Below, piece by piece: positions 1 through 5,971 of a DNA stretch of 7,221 nt. The notes below the pieces were generated by a model. The model saw only the letters and a program-made list of their open reading frames with translations. It made no database searches and was not told the origin of the DNA. This DNA comes from an uncultured Collinsella sp. (GTDB lineage Bacteria; Actinomycetota; Coriobacteriia; Coriobacteriales; Coriobacteriaceae), in contig CABSYW010000050.1 of assembly GCA_902482035.1 (NCBI GenBank), positions 1 through 7,221 on the forward strand, in the 5' to 3' direction. The stretch's first letter is position 1. Every line of letters starts with the position of its first letter. The position numbers and the translations under genes were made by a program.

Positions 1-88
1 GTACTCATATTTGCCATTTTTTGCCCACGGGGCCTCGAAGGGGCTGTCAATCAGGTCCCAGGGGAGGCGGTTTGAGGGTCGCAGAGCA

Positions 89-124
89 AAAACGGGGGCG
101 CAGGTTGTCCTGCGCCCCCGTTTT
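89..124 (-). terminator. Rho-independent terminator of the marR-ABC exporter operon
   Basis: A perfect 16-bp inverted repeat (89-104 with 109-124) closes a 4-base loop. The stem is GC-rich, with a run of five G facing five C. On the minus strand it lies about 30 bases after the stop codon of the last ABC gene and is followed by a run of five T (complement of 88-92), the classic intrinsic-terminator layout. The plus-strand side also ends in four T, so it could stop a convergent transcript from the left as well. Confidence 0.9.
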
Positions 125-154
125 CTGGGCATTGCGGTTGTTTGCCGCCGGTTG

Positions 155-2011
155 TTACGCCGCCTCGTCGAACTGCGAGTTATACAGGTCGGCGTAGAAG
201 CCACCCTGGGCGAGTAGCTCGTCGTGTGTGCCCTTCTCGACGATGTCGCCGTCGCGAATTACCAAGATTACGTCGGCGTTGCGGATCGTGGACAGGCGGT
301 GCGCGATGACAAAGCTGGTACGGCCCTGCATCAGCGCATCCATGGCGCGCTGAATAAGCTCCTCGGTGCGGGTGTCGACGTTGGAAGTCGCCTCGTCCAG
401 AATCAGCGCCGGGCGGTCGGCCAAAATGGCACGGGCGATGGTCACGAGCTGGCGCTGACCCTGCGACAGGTTAGTGCCCTCCTCGTTAATCATAAAGTCA
501 TAACCGCCGGCAAGCGTATGGATAAAGTGGTCGCAACGTGCGGCGCGCGCGGCGGCTTCGACCTCGGCATCGCTCGCATCGGGGCGTCCGTAGCGGATGT
601 TCTCGCGGATGGTGCCGTTAAACAGCCAGGTATCCTGCAGCACCATGGCAAACTCGCCGCGCAGCGCCGCGCGGTCCCAGTCGCGCACGTCGACGCCCTC
701 GACACGCAGCGAACCGCCGTCCACATCGTAGAAGCGCTGCAGCAGCTTGATGAGCGTGGTCTTGCCGGCGCCGGTGGGGCCGACGATGGCGATGGTCTGG
801 CCGGGCTGCGCCTCGCAGCTAAAGTCGTGGATGATGGTCTTGTCGGGCGTGTAGCCAAACTTGACATGGTCAAACTCCACGTGGCCGGGGCGCTTCTCGG
901 GAATCTGCGCGTCGGCCTTCTGCTCCTCCTCGGGCGCGGCTAGGAACTCAAAGACGCGCTCGGTGGCGGCAGCCATCGACTGCATCGTGTTGCTCACATT
1001 GCCCAGCTGCTGCACGGGTTGCGTAAAGTTGCGAACGTACTGGATAAAGCTCTGGATGTCGCCGGGCGTGGCATTGCCGGTCAGCGCGAGTTGCGCGCCC
1101 ACCACGACGACGCCCACGTAGCCCATGTTGCCCACCAAACTCATGAGCGGCATCATCAGGCCCGACAGGAACTGCGAGCGCCAGCCACTAATAAAGAGGC
1201 GGTCGTTTTGGCGGTCGAATTCCTCGATCGAAGCCTCGGCGCGGTCGAACACCTGGATGACGTTCTGGCCGGCAAAGTCCTCCTCGATGATGCCGTTGAC
1301 GGCGCCCAGAACCTGCTGCTGCTCGCGGAAGTACGGCTGCGAGAAGTGAATCATCACGGTCAGGATAATCGCAGCGGCCGGCAGCGTGAGCACGGTGACG
1401 CCGGTGAGCGGCAGGCTGATCGACAGCATCATGACGAGCACGCCGATAATCTGCGTCACCGACGTGATGAGCTGGGTCACGCTCTGGTTGAGCGACTGGC
1501 CGAGCGTATCGACGTCGTTGGTGATGCGACTGAGCACGTCGCCCTTGCTGTGTCCGTTAAAGTAGCTCATCGGCACGACGGCAATCTTGGCGGCGATCTC
1601 CTTGCGCATTCGGTAGCAGATCTTTTGCGTGACGCCGGTCATGAGCCAGCCCTGGATTAGACTGCAGATAGAGCTCGCCAGATACAGGCAGAGCAAAAAG
1701 CCGAGCGTCTTGGCAATCCAGGCAAAGTCGACATCGCCGGTGCCGTTGACCTTGGCAACCAAGCCCTCGAACAGTTTGGTGGTAACCTGGCCGAGCACCT
1801 TGGGCCCCACAATGTTAAAGATGACCGAGCACACGGCAAAGGCGACGGCGGTAAACACGGCAATCTTGTGCTGGCCGATATAGCCGAGCAGCTGCCTCAT
1901 GGTGCCCTTAAAGTCCTTGGCCTTTTCGCCGCGACGCATGCCGCCCATGCGGCCCATGGGACCACGCTGGCGGGTGGGCTTGGGAATCTGAGTCTTGGTC
2001 TCGTCTGCCAT
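155..2011 (-). CDS. ABC exporter half-transporter, ATPase-competent subunit (membrane domain fused to ATP-binding domain)
   Basis: This 618-residue protein has the usual length for a type IV ABC half-exporter. It has a basic, Gly/Met/Arg-rich cytosolic N-terminus (residues 14-35), a six-helix membrane domain starting at about residue 50, and an ATP-binding domain over the last 240 or so residues. All catalytic motifs are intact: Walker A GPTGAGKTT (K417), Walker B ending LILDE with catalytic E540, D-loop SNVD (543-546) and switch H571. The signature is LSQGQ (515-519) instead of LSGGQ, as is common in the canonical partner of a heterodimer because this signature faces the degenerate site. The ATG at 2011 overlaps the stop of the upstream ABC gene by one base (TAATG) and has an AAGGAGG ribosome site nine bases away. 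It should pair with the upstream 788-residue subunit and export a drug, lipid or peptide; the substrate cannot be read from the sequence. Confidence 0.95.
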   Translation of the reverse strand: MADETKTQIPKPTRQRGPMGRMGGMRRGEKAKDFKGTMRQLLGYIGQHKIAVFTAVAFAVCSVIFNIVGPKVLGQVTTKLFEGLVAKVNGTGDVDFAWIAKTLGFLLCLYLASSICSLIQGWLMTGVTQKICYRMRKEIAAKIAVVPMSYFNGHSKGDVLSRITNDVDTLGQSLNQSVTQLITSVTQIIGVLVMMLSISLPLTGVTVLTLPAAAIILTVMIHFSQPYFREQQQVLGAVNGIIEEDFAGQNVIQVFDRAEASIEEFDRQNDRLFISGWRSQFLSGLMMPLMSLVGNMGYVGVVVVGAQLALTGNATPGDIQSFIQYVRNFTQPVQQLGNVSNTMQSMAAATERVFEFLAAPEEEQKADAQIPEKRPGHVEFDHVKFGYTPDKTIIHDFSCEAQPGQTIAIVGPTGAGKTTLIKLLQRFYDVDGGSLRVEGVDVRDWDRAALRGEFAMVLQDTWLFNGTIRENIRYGRPDASDAEVEAAARAARCDHFIHTLAGGYDFMINEEGTNLSQGQRQLVTIARAILADRPALILDEATSNVDTRTEELIQRAMDALMQGRTSFVIAHRLSTIRNADVILVIRDGDIVEKGTHDELLAQGGFYADLYNSQFDEAA

Positions 2012-2027
2012 TAGCGCTCGCCTCCTT
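2011..2027 (-). promoter_or_regulatory. Ribosome binding site and 1-base stop/start overlap between the two ABC genes
   Basis: On the minus strand AAGGAGG (complement of 2021-2027) lies inside the last codons of the upstream ABC gene, nine bases before the ATG at 2011. The upstream stop TAA shares its last A with this ATG. This decides the start of the downstream gene and implies coupled, near-equal synthesis of the two subunits, as expected for a heterodimer. Confidence 0.85.
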
Positions 2028-4377
2028 CCGTGACGGCTGCAATTTCTTCTTGGGTAAGCCCCAGCTCCTCGGCGGAAAGCTGCGACTGTGCGATCTCCAG
2101 GTACGCCGGGCAGCTGCGCAGCAGCTCCTCGTGCGTACCGGTGCCCACCACGTGGCCGTCGTCGAGCACAATGATCTGGTCGGCGTGCATGATGGTTGCG
2201 ATGCGCTGGGCCACGACCACGAGCGCGGCGTCGGTAACGTTTTTTGCAAGCTCTTCGCGCAGGCGAGCGTCGGTCTTGTAGTCGAGGGCACTAAACGAGT
2301 CATCGAACACCACAACCTCGGGCTTTTTGGCCAACGCGCGGGCGATGGCCAGACGCTGGCGCTGACCGCCCGAAACATTGGAGCCACCCTGGCTAATGGG
2401 GGAGTCGTAACCGCCCTCGCGCTCGGCGATAAAGTCCTCGGCCTGGGCGATGCGTGCCGCCCGGTGCATGTCATCATCGCTTACCATGTCGCCGGCAAAC
2501 TTGAGGTTGCTCTCGACGGTGCCCGAGAACAGGCGACCCTGCTGCGGAATATAACCGATACGGCGGCGCAGCTCAGAGAGGGTCATGTCACGCACGTCGA
2601 CGCCGTCAAGCGAAATGCTGCCGCCCGTGACGTCGTACAGGCGCGGAATCAACTGCACGAGCGTGGACTTGCCCGAGCCCGTGGAGCCAATGATGCCGAG
2701 CATCTGGCCGGCGTGCGTGGTGAAGTTCACGCCGCTGATGACGTCGGCGCGGGCATCGGGATACTGGAAGCTCACGTCGCGGAAGGTGAGCTCACCGCGC
2801 GGCGCGCTGGCTGCGGGCAGTTTGGGCGAGGCGGGGTCGTTGATGCTCGTGGGGCAAGTGATGACCTCTTCCACGCGCTCGGCTGCGACCTCGGCACGGG
2901 GCAGGATGACCGAAACCATGGTGAGGATCATAAACGCCATGACGATCTGCATGGTATAGGAGATAAACGCCATCATGTTGCCGACCTGCATCACGCCGTC
3001 GGACACGCCCTGCGCGCCAAACCACACGATAAGCACGGTGATGCAGTTCATGACGAGCATCATGAGCGGCATCATAAAGCTCATGGCGCGGTTGGTGTAG
3101 AGCTGCGTGGTCATCAGGTCGAGCGAAGCCTTGTCAAAGCGCTCGAGCTCATGTTCCTCGCGGTTGAACGAGCGGATGGGCATAAGGCCGTCGAGCAGCT
3201 CGCGGGCGGTAAGGTTCACGCGGTCCACAAAGCTCTGCATCTTTTTGAACTTGGGCATGGTGAGGCCCATAAGCACGCCGACGACGGCCGAGACCGCGAT
3301 GATGGCCACGGCGATGGTCCACTCCAGGCCGGTGTGGTTGGCTAGGACGCGCATGACGGCGACGATGCCCATGACGGGGGCCATAAGACACATGCGGATA
3401 AACAGGGTTGCGGCCATCTGGATCTGCTGAATGTCGTTGGTGCAGCGGGTGATGAGCGAGGCCTGACTAAACTTGCCCACCTCGGCCGGCGAAAAGTGCA
3501 TAACCTTGTTGAAGGTCTCGCGGCGCAGGTCGCGGGCGATGGAGCAGGCGGTGCGCGAAGCCACGGCGCCGGTCAGGATGGTGGCGACCAGCGACACCAG
3601 ACACAGACCAAACATCGTGGTCGCCATGCGGCCCAGGTAGGCGTTCTGCACGTCGGCGGGGTCGATGCCCTGTGCCTTGTACTCGTCTTGTACATAGCTC
3701 ACGGCGCGTTGGGTCACGATGGAGCCCGACATGGAGCCCATTTTGTCCGCCATTTGGTTGGCGCCCTCGACGAGCTTGCTTTGGTCTACCAGACCGCCCT
3801 CGACACCCAGGCGCAGGCTCTTCATGGTGATCTTACCGCCGTCGGCATCAATCTGCTTTTGCATGTTCTGCGCCGCTGCGGCCTTCTTCTGCATCTCGGC
3901 GAGCTGCTCGGGCGTCATCGCTGCCATTTGCTCGGGGGTGGGCATGGCCTGGGCAGCGTTGTCGTCTTTCTCGCTGGACGAGCCCATCATGTCGCCCATG
4001 GAGTCGGCGTCGATGCCCTGGTCGAGCGAAAGAACGACGGTCTCGGGCAGGCTCATAATGTCGGCAATCTTGCCTCCATCGGCACGTTCTTCCTCGGTGC
4101 CCATGTACGTTCGAATGCCGTTTTTGTCAGCCTTGCTAAACACGGCCTCCACAGCCTTGGCGTCCTTGGCGCTCATAAAGAGTTCAAGGTCATCGAGCGA
4201 TTCGGCGCGGATGGTGTCGGGCACGGGCGAGGCGATGCCGCCTTGCTGCACGCCCACGTCGACGATATCGCTCATGTAGGTAGGCAGTGCCAGATCGGCG
4301 TTGCAACTGATTACGATAAGTACGATAGCTGCGAACAGTGCCAGGATATGCTTTTTAAAGAGCTTGAGAATCCTCAC
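2011..4377 (-). CDS. ABC exporter half-transporter, degenerate-site subunit with large extracytoplasmic insertion
   Basis: At 788 residues this is about 200 longer than a standard half-exporter. Membrane helix 1 is about residues 10-32 and is followed by a conserved-looking LPTYMSDIVDVGVQQGG stretch. A roughly 200-residue hydrophilic insertion (about 48-245) comes before helix 2 (about 251-272), so the insertion should face outward. The C-terminal ATP-binding domain has Walker A GSTGSGKST (K570) and signature VSGGQ (668-672). The catalytic Glu after Walker B is Asp (D693, in FDDSFSALD) and the switch His is Gln (Q724, in VAQRI). These changes mark the non-hydrolysing site of heterodimeric exporters of the TM287/288 and BmrCD kind. 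The start is GTG at 4377, overlapping the marR stop by four bases (GTGA), with AAGGAG nine bases upstream. It should form one transporter with the 618-residue subunit. Substrate unknown. Confidence 0.95.
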   Translation of the reverse strand: MRILKLFKKHILALFAAIVLIVISCNADLALPTYMSDIVDVGVQQGGIASPVPDTIRAESLDDLELFMSAKDAKAVEAVFSKADKNGIRTYMGTEEERADGGKIADIMSLPETVVLSLDQGIDADSMGDMMGSSSEKDDNAAQAMPTPEQMAAMTPEQLAEMQKKAAAAQNMQKQIDADGGKITMKSLRLGVEGGLVDQSKLVEGANQMADKMGSMSGSIVTQRAVSYVQDEYKAQGIDPADVQNAYLGRMATTMFGLCLVSLVATILTGAVASRTACSIARDLRRETFNKVMHFSPAEVGKFSQASLITRCTNDIQQIQMAATLFIRMCLMAPVMGIVAVMRVLANHTGLEWTIAVAIIAVSAVVGVLMGLTMPKFKKMQSFVDRVNLTARELLDGLMPIRSFNREEHELERFDKASLDLMTTQLYTNRAMSFMMPLMMLVMNCITVLIVWFGAQGVSDGVMQVGNMMAFISYTMQIVMAFMILTMVSVILPRAEVAAERVEEVITCPTSINDPASPKLPAASAPRGELTFRDVSFQYPDARADVISGVNFTTHAGQMLGIIGSTGSGKSTLVQLIPRLYDVTGGSISLDGVDVRDMTLSELRRRIGYIPQQGRLFSGTVESNLKFAGDMVSDDDMHRAARIAQAEDFIAEREGGYDSPISQGGSNVSGGQRQRLAIARALAKKPEVVVFDDSFSALDYKTDARLREELAKNVTDAALVVVAQRIATIMHADQIIVLDDGHVVGTGTHEELLRSCPAYLEIAQSQLSAEELGLTQEEIAAVTEGGER
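3640..4236 (-). other. Extracytoplasmic insertion domain of the long ABC subunit, between membrane helices 1 and 2
   Basis: This stretch encodes about residues 48-246, hydrophilic and without a membrane helix. It includes an acidic/Ser stretch (about 132-138), an imperfect tandem repeat TPEQMAAM/TPEQLAEM (147-162), an Ala/Gln/Lys helix-like run (163-176) and a Gly/Met/Ser stretch near 212-219. About 13 Met occur between residues 105 and 220. I know comparable insertions from long ABC half-exporters of Clostridia and Coriobacteriia, but I know no assigned function for them. Boundaries are estimated by eye from hydrophobicity. Confidence 0.7.
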
Positions 4378-4392
4378 TCGGCATCTCTCCTT
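4374..4392 (-). promoter_or_regulatory. Ribosome binding site and GTGA overlap joining marR to the first ABC gene
   Basis: On the minus strand AAGGAG (complement of 4387-4392) precedes a GTG start at 4377 by nine bases. The GTG shares four bases (GTGA) with the TGA stop of the regulator gene. This supports GTG as the true start and translational coupling of regulator and exporter. Confidence 0.85.
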
Positions 4393-4823
4393 TCTTGATT
4401 GCGGTCGATAATTTCGTTGGCACGCCTTAGAAGACGCACCATCTCTTGGGTATCTGTTTCGCCGAGCTGCTCGAGGAAAGCCGCGGTGCGCTTCTCGAAT
4501 TCCCGACGTTTGATTTCGAGATCCTGGAATCCTTTGTCGGTCACTATGACGTGTACGCGACGACGGTCAGTCTTTGAGTGCTCGCGCTCGACCCAGCCCT
4601 TGGCCTCGAGGGCGCGTAGGATATTGGCGATGCGGGCGCTCGAGACCCAGGCGCGATCAGCGAGTTCGCTCGGCGTGAGCGAACCGCCGGCGAGTATGAG
4701 GGCGCGCATGACGGCCATCTCGCCGCCGAGGGCTTTATCCGCAAAGCGCGAAATGCGCTGATGCATGCTGCCGAACTCGGTAAGGAGCTGACGCCCAAGC
4801 TCACGGAAATCGGTATCTTCCAC
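4374..4823 (-). CDS. MarR-family winged-helix transcriptional regulator
   Basis: The 149-residue length is typical of the MarR family. N-terminal helices (about 5-32) and the C-terminal helices (about 99-145) would form the dimer interface. The DNA-binding core reads LTPSELADRAWVSSARIANI (49-68, helix-turn-helix) followed by LRALEAKGWVERE, with a wing at about 82-97 carrying the family's D-R-R hallmark (TDRRRVHVIVTDKG). MarR proteins usually repress their own operon and let go of DNA when a small phenolic, drug-like or redox signal binds. As the first gene of an operon with two ABC exporter subunits, it most likely represses efflux until the exported compound appears. The start is GTG at 4823 with AGGGG six bases upstream (complement of 4830-4834). 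No Cys is present, so a thiol-based redox switch of the OhrR type is unlikely. Confidence 0.93.
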   Translation of the reverse strand: MEDTDFRELGRQLLTEFGSMHQRISRFADKALGGEMAVMRALILAGGSLTPSELADRAWVSSARIANILRALEAKGWVEREHSKTDRRRVHVIVTDKGFQDLEIKRREFEKRTAAFLEQLGETDTQEMVRLLRRANEIIDRNQERRDAE

Positions 4824-4857
4824 CGAAAACCCCTAACACTAGAAACTATTTCCGGTG
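4821..4857 (-). promoter_or_regulatory. Predicted mRNA hairpin over the marR start codon, or operator dyad
   Basis: In the minus-strand transcript, CACCGGAAA (complement of 4849-4857) can pair along nine positions with TTTTCGGTG (complement of 4821-4829), with one G-U wobble. The last three bases of the second arm are the marR GTG start codon. The 19-base loop ends in the AGGGG ribosome site. At the DNA level it is an 8-of-9 inverted repeat overlapping the start, so it could equally be a MarR operator. The pairing is seen in the sequence; the role is inferred. Confidence 0.45.
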
Positions 4858-4890
4858 AAAGATGATACCCCAGCTCAACCATCCCATTCG

Positions 4891-4921
4891 GTAGATTTCT
4901 AGGCATGTCCCAAAAATCTAC
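4891..4921. promoter_or_regulatory. 8-bp inverted repeat in the marR leader, candidate MarR operator
   Basis: GTAGATTT (4891-4898) and AAATCTAC (4914-4921) form a perfect dyad with a 15-base spacer, so arm centres are 23 bases apart, about two helical turns. It lies just downstream, in the marR direction, of the TATATT box at 4935-4940. That is a usual place for an autorepressor to bind. An RNA hairpin in the leader is the alternative. Confidence 0.45.
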
Positions 4922-4934
4922 TTGGCCGCTAGGA

Positions 4935-4963
4935 AATATAAAGAGTGCATAAAGACTTAAAAT
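4935..4963 (-). promoter_or_regulatory. Possible marR operon promoter
   Basis: On the minus strand TATATT (complement of 4935-4940) resembles a -10 box. The best -35 candidate is a weak TTTTAA (complement of 4957-4962) at 16 bases. The region is clearly more A+T-rich than the genes. A start near 4928 would give a leader of about 105 bases. The weak -35 keeps confidence low. Confidence 0.35.
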
Positions 4964-5002
4964 CATTCAATTGCTGAAGCGTTTCAAAGAACTATTATGC
5001 AC
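4945..5002. promoter_or_regulatory. Widely spaced 8-bp inverted repeat spanning the divergent promoters
   Basis: GTGCATAA (4945-4952) and TTATGCAC (4995-5002) are exact reverse complements separated by 42 bases, so arm centres are 50 bases apart, near five helical turns. The left arm falls within the spacer of the candidate minus-strand promoter. The right arm overlaps the candidate plus-strand -10 box TATTAT (4993-4998). The arrangement would suit one regulator controlling both directions, but the repeat could be chance. Confidence 0.35.
4971..4998 (+). promoter_or_regulatory. Possible upstream promoter for the dehydrogenase gene
   Basis: TTGCTG (4971-4976) and TATTAT (4993-4998) are separated by 16 bases, giving three and five matches to the sigma-70 consensus. 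A start near 5005 would leave a leader of about 110 bases before the dehydrogenase ATG. Confidence 0.4.
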
Positions 5003-5018
5003 GCGGTTAGGCGAGGGG

Positions 5019-5052
5019 TTGTCACCACCATGACGACTGGGACTCATATAAT
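5019..5052 (+). promoter_or_regulatory. Consensus -10 box with an upstream dyad, second candidate promoter for the dehydrogenase gene
   Basis: TATAAT at 5047-5052 is a perfect -10 box. No acceptable -35 lies 16-18 bases upstream; TTGTCA at 5019-5024 is 22 bases away, too far for ordinary recognition. TTGTCA forms a dyad with TGACGA (5031-5036; five of six pairs, 6-base spacer) where an activator or repressor would sit. A start near 5059 gives a leader of about 55 bases. Confidence 0.4.
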
Positions 5053-5113
5053 CGCCACGTGCGATGCTCCAACTTCCCGCAAGGAGACACCTTACATAAA
5101 GGGGGATGGAGTC

Positions 5114-5863
5114 ATGGCATTTGACTTCACGGGCAAGACTGCGATTGTCACGGGCGGCACTCAGGGCATTGGCCTCGAGATCGCCAAGGGCATCGTCGCG
5201 GGCGGCGGACATGTCGCGCTCATCGCAAGGAACGCTGCTAAGGGCGAGGCCGCTGTGGCCGAGCTTGGCGAGGGCAACAAGTTCTATCAGCTCGATGTCG
5301 CCGATGCGCCCAAGGCGCGCGAGACCGTCGAGCAGATTTTTACGGACCTGCCGCAAACCAACATCCTGATCAACTGCGCTGGCGTCATCAGCACCAAGAA
5401 GTTCGACGAGATCGACGACACCGAGTGGCGTCGCACCATCGACATCAACCTCAACGGTACCTTCACTATGATGAACGCCGTGTACCCGCACTTTAAGGCA
5501 GCCCATGCCGGCACTATCGTCAACGTGAGTTCCGTTGCGGGCAAGATCGGTGGCGGCCTGCTCGGCACCGCTGCCTACGCCAGCTCCAAGGCCGGTGTTA
5601 ACGGTCTAACCAAGGCAGTCGCCAAGGAAGGCGGCAAGTTTGGCGTCCGCTGCAATGCCGTGTGCCCGTCGCTTACCCTTACCGATATGACCTCGATTCT
5701 CTCTGACGAGAACTCTCAGCGCATCATCAACGGTATTCCTCTGGGCCGCGCCGCCCAGGCCAGCGAGCCTGCGCAGATGGTGCTGTTCTTCGCTTCCGAC
5801 CTCGCCAGCTTCGTGAACGGCGAGATCGGTGACTGCGACGGCGGCATCGTCCTGGACGGGTAA
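5114..5863 (+). CDS. Short-chain dehydrogenase/reductase (SDR), probable sugar-acid oxidoreductase
   Basis: The 249-residue length is typical of classical SDR enzymes, which oxidise or reduce alcohol/keto groups with NAD(P) in the cytosol. The Rossmann motif TGGTQGIG is at 13-20, an NCAG variant of NNAG at 87-90, catalytic N112, Ser at 139/140, and YASSK with Y155 and K159. The Ser-Tyr spacing is about two residues longer than usual because of a GGGLLG loop. The stretch after the Rossmann fold, NAVCPS (the last position is usually Gly), is slightly divergent. Arg39 after the second strand hints at NADP, tentatively. I chose the ATG at 5114 because SDR homology begins there and AAGGGGG (5099-5105) lies eight bases upstream; the frame is open back to 4997 but adds 39 residues unlike the family. 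The neighbouring KdgT-type permease suggests a 2-keto-3-deoxy-sugar acid or related substrate (a KduD-like role), not proven. Confidence 0.9.
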   Translation: MAFDFTGKTAIVTGGTQGIGLEIAKGIVAGGGHVALIARNAAKGEAAVAELGEGNKFYQLDVADAPKARETVEQIFTDLPQTNILINCAGVISTKKFDEIDDTEWRRTIDINLNGTFTMMNAVYPHFKAAHAGTIVNVSSVAGKIGGGLLGTAAYASSKAGVNGLTKAVAKEGGKFGVRCNAVCPSLTLTDMTSILSDENSQRIINGIPLGRAAQASEPAQMVLFFASDLASFVNGEIGDCDGGIVLDG

Positions 5864-5882
5864 TACCCCGCGACGATTATTC

Positions 5883-5922
5883 GGCGACGGCTCCTGCGAC
5901 TCGGGACCGTCGCCTTCTTTCT
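5883..5922 (+). terminator. Rho-independent terminator after the dehydrogenase gene
   Basis: GGCGACGG (5883-5890) pairs with CCGTCGCC (5907-5914). After a bulged C, TCC/GGA adds three pairs. The hairpin is followed by TTCTTTCT, an interrupted U tract. It starts 20 bases after the stop codon. It probably separates the dehydrogenase from the permease or only partly attenuates read-through, given that the same-strand permease starts 50 bases later. Confidence 0.7.
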
Positions 5923-5971
5923 GACATAGGCGCGTGCGGCTACGATTCGCATGCATCCAAAGGAGATATAT

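Noticed and set aside
45..50. Consensus TTGACA on the minus strand as a promoter -35 box
   Set aside because: No TATAAT-like box lies 16-18 bases downstream; that position is G/C-rich (TGGGCA).
11..217. Small plus-strand open frame of 68 codons at the left edge
   Set aside because: It crosses the terminator hairpin and the end of the ABC gene and encodes a low-complexity Arg-rich peptide with no ribosome site.
2050..3345. Long plus-strand open frame of 431 codons opposite the long ABC subunit
   Set aside because: It is antisense to an unmistakable ABC gene, is extremely His/Ala/Gly-rich, and shows no recognisable domain. Such frames arise from the strong third-position G/C bias.
3496..4398. 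Plus-strand open frame of 300 codons opposite the insertion domain and membrane helices
   Set aside because: It has the same antisense His/Gly/Leu-rich composition and no ribosome site or domain. It also overlaps the well-supported gene start at 4377.
4997..5113. 39-residue N-terminal extension of the dehydrogenase from the ATG at 4997
   Set aside because: SDR proteins begin just before the Rossmann fold, as with the ATG at 5114. The extension has no ribosome site, covers the candidate promoter TATAAT, and looks unlike coding sequence.
4967..5506. Minus-strand open frame of 179 codons opposite the dehydrogenase
   Set aside because: The plus-strand SDR motifs (TGGTQGIG, NCAG, YASSK) are decisive. 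The antisense frame has no domain and runs into the divergent promoter region.
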